Of a stretch of 32,243 bases of DNA, positions 6,895 to 14,895 are shown piece by piece. Location: assembly GCA_964433315.1 (NCBI GenBank), contig CAYSQO010000016.1, forward strand, positions 1-32,243, written 5' to 3'. Under the pieces are notes generated by a model, which was not told the origin of the DNA, made no database searches, and worked only from the letters and a program-made list of their open reading frames with translations. The DNA is from Aquariibacter sp964433315 (GTDB taxonomy: Bacteria > Pseudomonadota > Gammaproteobacteria > Burkholderiales > Burkholderiaceae_C). A program made the translations under genes and the position numbers. Position 1 is the first letter of the stretch. Each line of letters opens with the position of its first letter.

Positions 6895-7752
6895 ATGACC
6901 GCCGTCCCGGGCCCCGCCGACCACGCCGAGCTGCAGCGTCAGCTGCCCGGCCTGGGCGAGCCGCCCGGCCCGGCCCCTGCGGAAGCGGCCGCCCATGCGC
7001 TGCTCGTGCACCCGCGGGCCCGTCAGGCCATCGTGCTTGGCGGCCTGAACGTCGGCTACGAGCTGGTGCGCGTGCGGCGCTGCTCGATCGGCATGGTCGT
7101 CACGGCCGAGGGCCTGTCGGTGCGTGCGCCGCGCTGGGTCGGCCTGGGCGACATCGAGGCCGCGCTGCAGGCCAAGACCCGCTGGCTGCTGGGCAAGCTG
7201 GGCGAGCAGGGCGAGCGCCAGCGCCGCCTGGCCGCCGGCCGCATCGACTGGGTCGACGGCGCCTGCCTGCCCTACCTGGGCGAGACCCTGGTGTTGCGGC
7301 TCGACCCGCAGCAGCGCGGCCTGGCCCTGCGCGAGGCCGCCCCGGACGAGACGCCGCCCGGCCGCCGCCTGCTGCTGGGCCTGCCGCCCCAGGCCGATGC
7401 CCTGCAGGTGCGCGACGCCGTGCAGGCCTGGCTGATGAAGGAGGCGCGGCGCGTCTTCCTGGCGCGTCTGGCGCACTACGCGCCGACCCTGGGCGTGCAG
7501 GTGCGGCGCCTGGCCCTCAGCTCGGCCCAGACGCGCTGGGGCAGCGCCAGCGCCGACGGCTCGATCCGCCTGAACTGGCGCCTCATCCACTTCAGCCTGG
7601 CGACACTGGACTATGTCGTCGTCCACGAGCTCGCCCACCTGCGCCACATGGACCACAGTCCGCGCTTCTGGGACGTGGTGCGCGGCGTGCTGCCCGACTT
7701 CGACCAGGCCCGCGCCGCGCTGCGCGATCCGGTGCTGCCGGCCTTCGACTGA
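6895..7752 (+). CDS. YgjP-like (DUF45) metalloprotease-fold protein
   Basis: Predicted 285-residue cytoplasmic protein of the YgjP/DUF45 family, related to M48 and SprT-type zinc metallopeptidases. The zinc motif is HELAH (residues 244-248), followed by a further His at 254 in MDHSPRFWDVV as third-ligand candidate. Upstream lies the family signature SSAQTRWGSASADGSIRLNW. The region around residues 45-100 (VRRCSIGMVVTAEGLSVRAP) matches the N-terminal beta-rich part seen in YgjP proteins. No signal peptide is visible. The physiological substrate of this family is not established. It starts 46 bp after the dioxygenase-like gene with its own promoter-like hexamer and is followed by prfC 93 bp later. 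Confidence 0.85.
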   Translation: MTAVPGPADHAELQRQLPGLGEPPGPAPAEAAAHALLVHPRARQAIVLGGLNVGYELVRVRRCSIGMVVTAEGLSVRAPRWVGLGDIEAALQAKTRWLLGKLGEQGERQRRLAAGRIDWVDGACLPYLGETLVLRLDPQQRGLALREAAPDETPPGRRLLLGLPPQADALQVRDAVQAWLMKEARRVFLARLAHYAPTLGVQVRRLALSSAQTRWGSASADGSIRLNWRLIHFSLATLDYVVVHELAHLRHMDHSPRFWDVVRGVLPDFDQARAALRDPVLPAFD

Positions 7753-7784
7753 GCACGCCGCCGACGCCCGGGCGGCCGCTCGCC

Positions 7785-7845
7785 GACAATCGCGGGTTTC
7801 CCGGCAGCAGCCCCTTTCGGCGCTGCGCCGCGCGAGCTGCCCGCC
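7785..7845 (+). promoter_or_regulatory. Candidate promoter and leader of prfC
   Basis: GACAAT at 7785-7790 is the same hexamer seen before hemE, rlmI and proA, but here it is 55 bases before the ATG at 7846, giving a predicted leader of roughly 50 nt. The leader contains no obvious riboswitch and only a short GC-rich hairpin. Confidence 0.4.
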
Positions 7846-9513
7846 ATGTCCGACCCCACCCCCCTGCCGGCCCTGCAAGCCCTTCCGCATGCCCCCGAGG
7901 TGCGCCGCCGCCGCACCTTCGCGATCATTTCCCACCCTGACGCCGGCAAGACCACGCTGACCGAAAAGCTGCTGCTGTTCTCCGGCGCCATCCACATCGC
8001 CGGCTCGGTCAAGGCGCGCAAGGCCTCGCGGCACGCCACCTCGGACTGGATGGAGATCGAGAAGCAGCGCGGCATCTCGGTGGCCAGCTCGGTCATGCAG
8101 ATGCTCTACCGCGACTGCGTGATCAACCTGCTCGACACGCCCGGCCACAAGGATTTCTCGGAAGACACCTACCGCGTGCTGACCGCGGTGGACGCCGCGC
8201 TGATGGTGATCGACGCCGCCAACGGCGTGGAGCCGCAGACGCGGCGCCTGATCGAGGTCTGCCGCCAGCGCGACACCCCCATCCTGACCTTCGTCAACAA
8301 GATGGACCGCGAGGGCAAGGACCCGCTGGAGCTGCTCGACGAGATCGAGCAGGAGCTGGGCATGCCCTGCGTGCCCATGACCTGGCCGGTGGGCCAGGGC
8401 AAGGCCTTCGGCGGCATCGTCGACCTGCGCCGGCAGCAGATGCGCCTCTTCAAGGCCGGGGCCGACAAGCGGGACGAGGAGGGCGACGAGATCGTCCCCC
8501 TGGCCGAGGCGGCCACCCTGCGGGCGCGCTTCGGCAGCGACTTCGAGACCGCCGAAGGCTCCATCGAGCTGCTGGCCGGCGCCGCGCCGGCCTATGCCCA
8601 GGACGCCTTCGAGGCCGCCAAGCAGACCCCGGTCTTCTTCGGCTCTGGCGTCAACAACTTCGGCGTGCAGGAGGTGCTCGACGCCCTGGTCGACCTGGCC
8701 CCGCCGCCGGCCGCCCGCCACGTCACCCAGGCCGACGGTCGCGATGTCGAGGTGCCGCCGGCGGCCGAGGGCTTCAGCGGCGTGGTCTTCAAGGTGCAGG
8801 CCAATATGGACCCCTCGCACCGCGACCGCATCGCCTTCGTGCGCGTCAACTCCGGCCGCTACGCCAGCGGCATGAAGCTGCGCGTGCAGCGCAGCGGCAA
8901 GGAGCTGCGGCCGACCAGCGTGGTGACCTTCCTCTCGCAGCGCCGCGAGGCGGTGGAGGAGGCCTACGCCGGCGACATCATCGGCTTCACCACCCACGGC
9001 GGCGTGCAGCTCGGCGACACCATCACCCATGGCGAGGCGCCGGCCAGCTTCGGCACCTACACCGGCCTGCCCTTCTTCGCGCCCGAGCTGTTCCAGACCG
9101 TCGAGCTGGCCAACCCCATGAAGAGCAAGCAGCTGCTGCAGGGCCTGCTGCAGCTGGGCGAGGAGGGCGCGATCCAGGTCTTCCGCCCCACCGTGGGCGG
9201 CGCCATGCTGCTGGGCGCCGTCGGCCAGCTGCAGTTCGAGGTGGTGCAGCACCGGCTGAAGGCCGAGTACGGCGTCGAGGCCCGCCTGGGCGCCTGCCGC
9301 TTCCACGGCGCGCGCTGGGTCACCTGCGAGGACGAGGCCGCGATGCGCAAGTTCACCGACGAGGCGGCCAGCAAGCTGGCCCTGGACGCGGCCGACACCC
9401 TGGCCTACCTGATGACCTCGCCCTACGACCTGCGGCTGACGCAGGAGCGCCACCCCAAGGTCGTCTTCCACCCGCTGCGCGAGCACGCCGGCCTGGCGTT
9501 GCAGACCGGTTGA
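7846..9513 (+). CDS. prfC: Peptide chain release factor 3
   Basis: RF3 is a translational GTPase that removes RF1 or RF2 from the ribosome after peptide release. The product has 555 residues; family members are about 530. GTPase motifs are G1 HPDAGKTTLTEK (near residues 29-40), the switch I region KASRHATSDWMEIEKQRGISV, G3 DTPGHKDFSED and G4 NKMDRE. The RF3-specific C-terminal part includes SGKELRPTSVVTFLSQRREAV. The N-terminus is about 20 residues longer than E. coli RF3 and rich in Pro. The ATG at 7846 is the only good start close to the conserved domain. The next gene begins within its stop codon, suggesting coupled translation although the functions are unrelated. Confidence 0.97.
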   Translation: MSDPTPLPALQALPHAPEVRRRRTFAIISHPDAGKTTLTEKLLLFSGAIHIAGSVKARKASRHATSDWMEIEKQRGISVASSVMQMLYRDCVINLLDTPGHKDFSEDTYRVLTAVDAALMVIDAANGVEPQTRRLIEVCRQRDTPILTFVNKMDREGKDPLELLDEIEQELGMPCVPMTWPVGQGKAFGGIVDLRRQQMRLFKAGADKRDEEGDEIVPLAEAATLRARFGSDFETAEGSIELLAGAAPAYAQDAFEAAKQTPVFFGSGVNNFGVQEVLDALVDLAPPPAARHVTQADGRDVEVPPAAEGFSGVVFKVQANMDPSHRDRIAFVRVNSGRYASGMKLRVQRSGKELRPTSVVTFLSQRREAVEEAYAGDIIGFTTHGGVQLGDTITHGEAPASFGTYTGLPFFAPELFQTVELANPMKSKQLLQGLLQLGEEGAIQVFRPTVGGAMLLGAVGQLQFEVVQHRLKAEYGVEARLGACRFHGARWVTCEDEAAMRKFTDEAASKLALDAADTLAYLMTSPYDLRLTQERHPKVVFHPLREHAGLALQTG

Positions 9514-10757
9514 GGCCGCACGGTCCGGCGGCCGCCCCGGTGCCCGGCTCCCGTCCTTCCGCGTCCCCGGGCCCGGCGCTGCGCCACCCGCTCCAGGCCG
9601 CGCTGGGCCTGGCGCTGGCGGCCGCCGTCTCGCTGGGCCTGGCCCGCTTCGCCTACGCGCTGCTGCTGCCGGCCATGCGCGCGGAGCTGGGCTGGAGCTA
9701 CCTGGTGGCCGGGGCGATGAACACCGCCAACGCCGCCGGCTACCTGGCCGGCGCCCTGCTGCTGCCGCGCCTGCTGGCGCGCTGCGAGACGCGCCGCGTG
9801 CTGCTGAGCGGCGGCCTGGCCACCGGGCCGCTGCTGGCCCTGCACGCCCTGGCCCCGGGCGAGACGGCGCTCTATGCCCTGCGCTTCCTGACCGGCGTGG
9901 CGAGCGCGCTGAGCTTCGTCGCCGGCGGCGTGCTGGCTGCGCGCCTGGCCAGCCTGCCAGCCCCCGACGGCCGCCCGGCGCCGCGCGCCGGCCTGATCCT
10001 GGGCCTGTACTACGGCGGCACCGGCCTGGGCATCGTGACGGCTTCCGTCCTGCTGCCGCCGCTGCTGGCCGATCCGCCCGTGCTGGCTGGCGGCTGGCGC
10101 GCCGGCTGGGGCCTGCTGGCCGGCGTGGCGCTGCTGGCCACCGGCCTGACGGCCCGCTTCAGCCGCGGCCTGCAGCTGCCGCCCAGCCGCCCGGCCGCGG
10201 GCGAGCGCTTCCGCTGGGCGCCGCTGCGCTTCGGGCTGGCCGGCTATGCGATGTTCGGCCTGGGCTACCTCGGCACCATGACCTTCATCGTCAGCCTGCT
10301 GCGCGAGCAGGGCTGGGGCCCGGGCGCGGCGGCCGGCTTCTACGCCCTGCTGGGCGCGGGCTGCGTGGCCTCGTCCTGGCTGTGGGCCGGCCTGCTGCAG
10401 CGCCATCGCGACGGCCGGCCGATGGCCTTGCTCAACGGCCTGCTGGCCCTGGCCACCGCCGTGCCGGTGCTGTGGCCGCAGCCGCTGGCGGTGCTGGCCT
10501 CGGGCCTGCTGTTCGGCAGCGTCTTCCTGAGCGTGGTCGCGTCCACGACGGCCCTGGTGCGGCACAACACGCCGCCGGCTGCCTGGTCGGGTGGCATCGC
10601 CGCCTTCACCATCGTCTTTGCCGGCGCCCAGATCGTCGGGCCCAGCCTCATCGGGGCGCTGGCCGACGGGGCAGGGACGCTCGACCGGGGCTTCCTGGTC
10701 TCGGCGGCCCTGCTCGCGCTGGGCAGCCTGCTGGCCCTGGGCCAGCGCGGGCGCTGA
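9510..10757 (+). CDS. MFS transporter of the YbfB/YjiJ group
   Basis: Inner-membrane protein of up to 415 residues with about twelve hydrophobic segments, assigned to the YbfB/YjiJ branch of the major facilitator superfamily. The start of the first helix, LGLALAAAVSLGLARFAYALLLPAMR, is characteristic of this branch, and MNTANAAGYLAGALL follows as the second helix. The substrate is unknown. The start is uncertain: TTG 9510 overlaps the prfC stop codon (TTGA), and an in-frame GTG at 9540 would remove ten Pro/Ala-rich residues. No ATG precedes the first membrane helix. It is likely co-transcribed with prfC and is followed by the YbaL-type antiporter after 142 bp. Confidence 0.85.
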   Translation: MRPHGPAAAPVPGSRPSASPGPALRHPLQAALGLALAAAVSLGLARFAYALLLPAMRAELGWSYLVAGAMNTANAAGYLAGALLLPRLLARCETRRVLLSGGLATGPLLALHALAPGETALYALRFLTGVASALSFVAGGVLAARLASLPAPDGRPAPRAGLILGLYYGGTGLGIVTASVLLPPLLADPPVLAGGWRAGWGLLAGVALLATGLTARFSRGLQLPPSRPAAGERFRWAPLRFGLAGYAMFGLGYLGTMTFIVSLLREQGWGPGAAAGFYALLGAGCVASSWLWAGLLQRHRDGRPMALLNGLLALATAVPVLWPQPLAVLASGLLFGSVFLSVVASTTALVRHNTPPAAWSGGIAAFTIVFAGAQIVGPSLIGALADGAGTLDRGFLVSAALLALGSLLALGQRGR

Positions 10758-10899
10758 GCGACGGCCCGCGCGCGCCGCCCGGTCACCGGGTCGGTGCACA
10801 GGGCGGCGCGCGTCCTGCATGACACACTCGATCGCCCCCCGGTCCGCCCCGGGCCGGGGCGGCGCCCACCCCTCCGACCCCAGGATCCCGACCGAGCCG

Positions 10900-12585
10900 A
10901 TGCCCCACGCCACCTCGCTGATCACCACCCTGGCCGCCGGCTTCGGCCTGGCCCTGCTGCTGGGCTTCGTCGCCGTGCGCCTGCGGCTGCCGGCGCTGGT
11001 GGGCTACCTGGTCGCGGGCATCCTGATCGGGCCTTCGACCCCGGGCTTCGTGGCCGATGTCCAGCTGGCCGGGCAGCTGGCCGAGGTGGGGGTGATGCTG
11101 CTGATGTTCGGCGTGGGCCTGCACTTCTCGCTGGCCGACCTGATGGCGGTGCGGCGCATCGCGCTGCCCGGCGCGATCGCGCAGATGGCGGCGGCCACGC
11201 TCATGGGCCTGGGCCTGAGCTGGTTCTGGGGCTGGACGCTGGGGGCCGGCCTGGTCTTCGGCCTGTCGCTGTCGGTGGCCAGCACGGTCGTGCTGCTCAA
11301 GGCGCTGGAGAGCCGCGGCCAGCTGGAGTCGGTCAACGGCCGCATCGCGGTGGGCTGGCTGATCGTCGAGGACCTGGCCATGGTGCTGGCCCTGGTGATG
11401 CTGCCGGCGCTGGCCGGGCCGCTGGGCGGGGTGGGCAGTGGCTCGGGTGAATCGCTGGGCCTGGCCCTGGGCCGCACCCTGCTGGCGGTGCTGGCCTTCG
11501 TCGCGCTGATGCTGGTGGTTGGCCGCCGGCTCTTCCCCTGGCTGCTGTGGCAGGTGGCCAAGACGGGCTCGCGCGAGCTCTTCACGCTCTGCGTGATCGC
11601 CGCGGCCATCACCATCGCCTTCGGCTCGGCGGCGCTGTTCGGCGTGTCCTTCGCGCTGGGGGCTTTCTTCGCCGGCATGGTGCTGCGCGAGTCGCAGTTC
11701 AGCCACCGGGCGGCCGACGAGTCGCTGCCGCTGCGCGACGCCTTCGCGGTGCTCTTCTTCGTCTCGGTCGGCATGCTCTTCGACCCGCGGGTGCTGCTGG
11801 AGCGGCCCTTCCAGGTGCTGGCGGTGGTCGGCGTGATCCTGGTCGGCAAGTCGCTTGCAGCGGCTGCGGTGGTGCTCTTGTTCCGCTACCCGCTGAACAC
11901 GGCGCTGACGGTCTCGGCCGGCCTCGCGCAGATCGGCGAGTTCTCCTTCATCCTGGCGGCGCTCGGCGTGTCGCTGGGCCTGCTGCCGGCGGAGGGGCAG
12001 AGCCTGATCCTGGCCGGCGCGCTGATCTCGATCGCGCTCAACCCGCTGGCCTTCACCTTCAGCGAGCCGCTGCGCCGGATGCTGGTGCGGCGCTCCGACT
12101 GGGCGCGCCGCTGCGAGACCCGCGACGATCCCCTGAGCGAGCTGCCGCCCGAGACCGCCTCCAGCCATCTGGCCGGCCACGTGGTGCTGGTCGGCCACGG
12201 TCGGGTCGGACGCCAGGTGGCGGCTGCGCTGGCCGCCGCGGGCCGGGCGGTGGTGGTGGCCGAGCAGCAGCGCGAGCGGGTCGAGGCCCTGCGCGCCCAG
12301 GGCCAGCCGGCCGTGCTGGGCGATGCCGCCGACCCGGCGGTGCTGATCCAGGCCCACATCGCGCGGGCGCGGATGCTGGTCATCGCGCTGCCGGATCCGG
12401 TCGGCGTGCGCGCCATGATCGAAACCGCGCGGACGCTCAACCCCGCCATCACCGTGCTGCTGCGCTCCCACAACGCCGAGGAGGCCGCGCGCCTGCGGGC
12501 GGACTGCGGCGCCGAGGTCTTCGTCGCCGAGGACGCCGTGGCCGAGCTGATCACCCGCCGCGCCCTGCAGGCGCCCGAGCGCTGA
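10900..12585 (+). CDS. ybaL: CPA2-family cation/proton antiporter with TrkA-N domain
   Basis: Inner-membrane antiporter of 561 residues. The first 390 or so form the roughly twelve-helix Na+/H+ exchanger domain, with motifs such as VGYLVAGILIGPSTPGF, LLMFGVGLHFSL and GWLIVEDLAMVLAL. After a linker comes a cytoplasmic TrkA-N (RCK) nucleotide-binding domain starting VVLVGHGRVGRQVAAAL. The sequence from the first residues onward resembles E. coli YbaL, which supports the ATG at 10900; an in-frame ATG at 10819 would add 27 poorly conserved residues. The family moves K+ or Na+ against protons, gated by bound nucleotide; the ion is not resolved. It converges on metK, with a strong hairpin between. 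Confidence 0.92.
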   Translation: MPHATSLITTLAAGFGLALLLGFVAVRLRLPALVGYLVAGILIGPSTPGFVADVQLAGQLAEVGVMLLMFGVGLHFSLADLMAVRRIALPGAIAQMAAATLMGLGLSWFWGWTLGAGLVFGLSLSVASTVVLLKALESRGQLESVNGRIAVGWLIVEDLAMVLALVMLPALAGPLGGVGSGSGESLGLALGRTLLAVLAFVALMLVVGRRLFPWLLWQVAKTGSRELFTLCVIAAAITIAFGSAALFGVSFALGAFFAGMVLRESQFSHRAADESLPLRDAFAVLFFVSVGMLFDPRVLLERPFQVLAVVGVILVGKSLAAAAVVLLFRYPLNTALTVSAGLAQIGEFSFILAALGVSLGLLPAEGQSLILAGALISIALNPLAFTFSEPLRRMLVRRSDWARRCETRDDPLSELPPETASSHLAGHVVLVGHGRVGRQVAAALAAAGRAVVVAEQQRERVEALRAQGQPAVLGDAADPAVLIQAHIARARMLVIALPDPVGVRAMIETARTLNPAITVLLRSHNAEEAARLRADCGAEVFVAEDAVAELITRRALQAPER

Positions 12586-12592
12586 AAGGCAA

Positions 12593-12628
12593 GCGGGGCG
12601 GGCCGGTCCGGGGACCGACCCGCCCCGC
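12593..12628. terminator. Strong hairpin between convergent ybaL and metK
   Basis: Two 17-base arms (12593-12609 and 12612-12628) are complementary with a single mismatch and form a very GC-rich hairpin immediately after the ybaL stop. No run of T follows on either strand, so it is not a canonical intrinsic terminator, but its position between convergent genes suggests a bidirectional block or an RNA 3'-end stabiliser. Confidence 0.55.
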
Positions 12629-12675
12629 GGGCGTGTCGCGCGTCACGGGGCGGCAGCCGCCGCCCCGGGCGTGGA

Positions 12676-13857
12676 TCAGAGGCCGGCAGCCGCCTTCAGG
12701 GCCGCAGCCTTGTCGGTCTTCTCCCACGAGAACTCCGGCTCCTCGCGGCCGAAGTGGCCGTAGGCGGCGGTCTTGCCGTAGATGGGGCGCAGCAGGTCCA
12801 GCATCTGGATGATGCCCTTCGGACGCAGGTCGAAGTGCTCGTTGACGAGCGCGGCGATCTTGTCGTCGGGCAGCTTGCCGGTGCCGAAGGTGTTGATCGT
12901 CACGTTCATCGGGCGCGCCACGCCGATGGCGTAGGCCACCTGCACCTGGGCCTGCTTGGCCAGGCCGGCGGCCACGATGTTCTTGGCCACGTAGCGGGCG
13001 GCGTAGGCGGCGGAACGGTCGACCTTCGTCGGATCCTTGCCGCTGAACGCACCACCACCGTGCGGGCAGGCACCGCCGTAGGTGTCGACGATGATCTTGC
13101 GGCCGGTCAGGCCGCAGTCGCCCTGCGGGCCGCCGACGACGAAGCGGCCGGTCGGGTTGATCAGGTACTTGGTGTCGGCGGTCAGCCACTCGGCCGGCAG
13201 CACCGGCTTGATGATCTCTTCGCGGACGGCCTCGTAGAACTCGGGCTTCATCTTGTCGCCCAGGCTCCACTCGGGGGCGTGCTGGCTCGACAGCACGACG
13301 GTGTCGATCGACACCGGCTTGCCGTCCACGTAGCGCAGCGTGACCTGGCTCTTGGCGTCCGGACGCAGGAAGGGCAGGCGGCCGTCCTTGCGCAGCTGGG
13401 CCTGGCGCTCGACCAGGCGGTGCGCGTAGTGGATGGCCGCGGGCATCAGCGCCGGGGTCTCGTCGGTCGCGTAGCCGAACATCAGGCCCTGGTCGCCGGC
13501 GCCGATGTTCAGGTAGTCGTCGCTCGCGCGGTCGACGCCCTGGGCGATGTCGTTGGACTGCTTGTCATAGGCCACCAGGACCGCGCAGCCCTTGTAGTCG
13601 ATGCCGTACTCGGTGTTGTCGTAGCCGATTCGCTTGATGGTGTCGCGCGCGACCTGGATGTAGTCGACGTTGGCCTGCGTGGTGATTTCACCGGCCAGCA
13701 CCACCAGACCGGTGTTGCACAGCGTCTCGGCGGCCACGCGCGAGAGCGGGTCCTGCGCAAAGATCGCGTCGAGGATCGCGTCCGAGATCTGGTCCGCGAC
13801 CTTGTCGGGATGGCCTTCGGAGACTGATTCCGAGGTGAAAAGGAAGTCGTTCGCCAC
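12676..13857 (-). CDS. metK: S-adenosylmethionine synthase
   Basis: MetK makes S-adenosylmethionine from methionine and ATP in the cytoplasm. The 393-residue product has the usual length. Signatures are FTSESVSEGHPDKVADQISD near the N-terminus with the ATP/metal-binding His and Asp, GAGDQGLMFGYATDET, and the phosphate-binding loop GGGAFSGKDPTKVDRSAAY. The start is GTG 13857, preceded at seven bases by a perfect AGGAG ribosome-binding site (13869-13865 on the minus strand). It is transcribed away from the acyltransferase genes; the 171-bp upstream interval contains several inverted repeats that could regulate the gene. Confidence 0.98.
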   Translation of the reverse strand: MANDFLFTSESVSEGHPDKVADQISDAILDAIFAQDPLSRVAAETLCNTGLVVLAGEITTQANVDYIQVARDTIKRIGYDNTEYGIDYKGCAVLVAYDKQSNDIAQGVDRASDDYLNIGAGDQGLMFGYATDETPALMPAAIHYAHRLVERQAQLRKDGRLPFLRPDAKSQVTLRYVDGKPVSIDTVVLSSQHAPEWSLGDKMKPEFYEAVREEIIKPVLPAEWLTADTKYLINPTGRFVVGGPQGDCGLTGRKIIVDTYGGACPHGGGAFSGKDPTKVDRSAAYAARYVAKNIVAAGLAKQAQVQVAYAIGVARPMNVTINTFGTGKLPDDKIAALVNEHFDLRPKGIIQMLDLLRPIYGKTAAYGHFGREEPEFSWEKTDKAAALKAAAGL

Positions 13858-14021
13858 TCTTACACTCCTGGGTTCCGGTTGCTTGACGCGTTGCCGGCCC
13901 GGTGGGAGGTGCGGCGAACGCTTTAGCGGAAGATGGGCTGTTCGCCCCGGGAAGCCGGCCTGTTGCCGCCCTCCCTGTCGCCCCGCAAGTAGTTCAATAA
14001 CTCGGCGACTTTTTCATCTTA
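13858..14021 (-). promoter_or_regulatory. Structured upstream region or leader of metK
   Basis: Read on the minus strand, three nested or competing inverted repeats precede metK. First, GTCGCC (14009-14004) pairs with GGCGAC (13983-13978) and encloses a small AGTT/AACT hairpin. Second, GGGAGGGCGGC (13975-13965) pairs with GCCGCACCTCCC (13915-13904) with one bulged A. Third, GGCGAAC (13946-13940) pairs with GTTCGCC (13919-13913). The second and third overlap by three bases and exclude each other. CTCC inside the freed CCTCCC could also pair with GGAG of the ribosome-binding site at 13869-13865. A TAAGAT at 14021-14016 is a weak -10 candidate. It does not resemble the SAH riboswitch consensus I know. 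Confidence 0.45.
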
Positions 14022-14028
14022 GCAGTCC

Positions 14029-14895
14029 GTGCTCAGCCGCTTCCTTACCGTTTGCATGCGTGGCCTTGCGGCCTGGCCGCTGGGGCTTCTGCACGCCCTC
14101 GGCGGGGCACTGGGCTGGGCGGTCTACCTCCTGTCGCCGTCCTATCGGCGCCGCTTTGACAGGCATGCGGCCCAGGCAGGACTCAGCAAGTCCCAGGCCC
14201 GCGCCGCCATCCCGTCAGCCGGCCGCATGCTGGCCGAGCTGCCGCCGCTGTGGGCGCGTCCCCTGGACGCCCCCCTGCCCATGCCCGTCGACTGGATCGG
14301 CGGCGAGCTCATCGAGCAGGCCCAGGCCGCGGGCCGCGGCCTGCTGATGCTGACCCCGCACCTGGGCTGCTTCGAGGCCATTGGCCAGTCCTATGCGGCG
14401 CGCTACGGGGCCGGCCGGGGCCTCATGACCGTGCTCTACCGGCCCGCCCGCAAGCCCTGGCTGCGGGACATCGTCGAGTCCTCGCGCCGCCGCCCCGGCC
14501 TGGATGCCGCCCCGGCCACGCTGGCCGGCGTGCGGCAGATGATCCGCGCACTGCGCCGCGGCGAGGTGGTCGGCCTGCTGCCCGACCAGGTGCCGCCCGA
14601 GGGCCTGGGCGTCTGGGCGCCCTTCTTCGGCCGGCCGGCCTACACCATGACCCTGGCCGCCCGCCTGGCGCAGCAGACCGGCTGCGCGCTGCTGCTGGTC
14701 TGGGGCGAGCGCCTGCCGCGCGGCGCCGGTTACCGTGTGCGCGTGAGTCCCATGCCCGAAGCCCTTCCCGACGATCCCGTCGAGGCCGCCACCGCCATCA
14801 ACCGCGCGATGGAGGGCCTCATCCTCCAGTGTCCGGCGCAGTACCTCTGGGCCTACGCCCGCTACAAGAAGCCGCACCGCGGTCTCAGCGAATGA
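14029..14895 (+). CDS. LpxL/HtrB-family lipid A acyltransferase-like protein (first copy)
   Basis: Predicted inner-membrane enzyme of 288 residues from the lysophospholipid acyltransferase superfamily, LpxL/HtrB branch, which adds secondary acyl chains to lipid A precursors. An N-terminal hydrophobic anchor spans about residues 12-36. The catalytic H-x4-E motif is in LTPHLGCFEA (H111, E116), followed by LYRPARKPWL, the substrate-binding GEVVGLLPDQVPPEGLG, and the conserved C-terminal CPAQYLWAYARYKK. The GTG at 14029 is used; an ATG at 14056 would shorten the N-terminus by nine residues without affecting the anchor. The stop overlaps the start of a second acyltransferase gene (ATGA), so both are made from one message. 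The acyl chain and position are not predictable. Confidence 0.9.
   Translation: MLSRFLTVCMRGLAAWPLGLLHALGGALGWAVYLLSPSYRRRFDRHAAQAGLSKSQARAAIPSAGRMLAELPPLWARPLDAPLPMPVDWIGGELIEQAQAAGRGLLMLTPHLGCFEAIGQSYAARYGAGRGLMTVLYRPARKPWLRDIVESSRRRPGLDAAPATLAGVRQMIRALRRGEVVGLLPDQVPPEGLGVWAPFFGRPAYTMTLAARLAQQTGCALLLVWGERLPRGAGYRVRVSPMPEALPDDPVEAATAINRAMEGLILQCPAQYLWAYARYKKPHRGLSE

Noticed and set aside
6835..9486. Very long open frame antisense to the YgjP-like gene and prfC
   Set aside because: High GC leaves antisense frames open; the translation is low-complexity Gly/Ala/His/Gln sequence and the opposite strand encodes clear families.
13858..14021. SAH or a known SAM riboswitch upstream of metK
   Set aside because: The conserved core sequence of the SAH riboswitch is not seen and the layout fits no SAM class I can recall; it is reported only as a candidate new structure.
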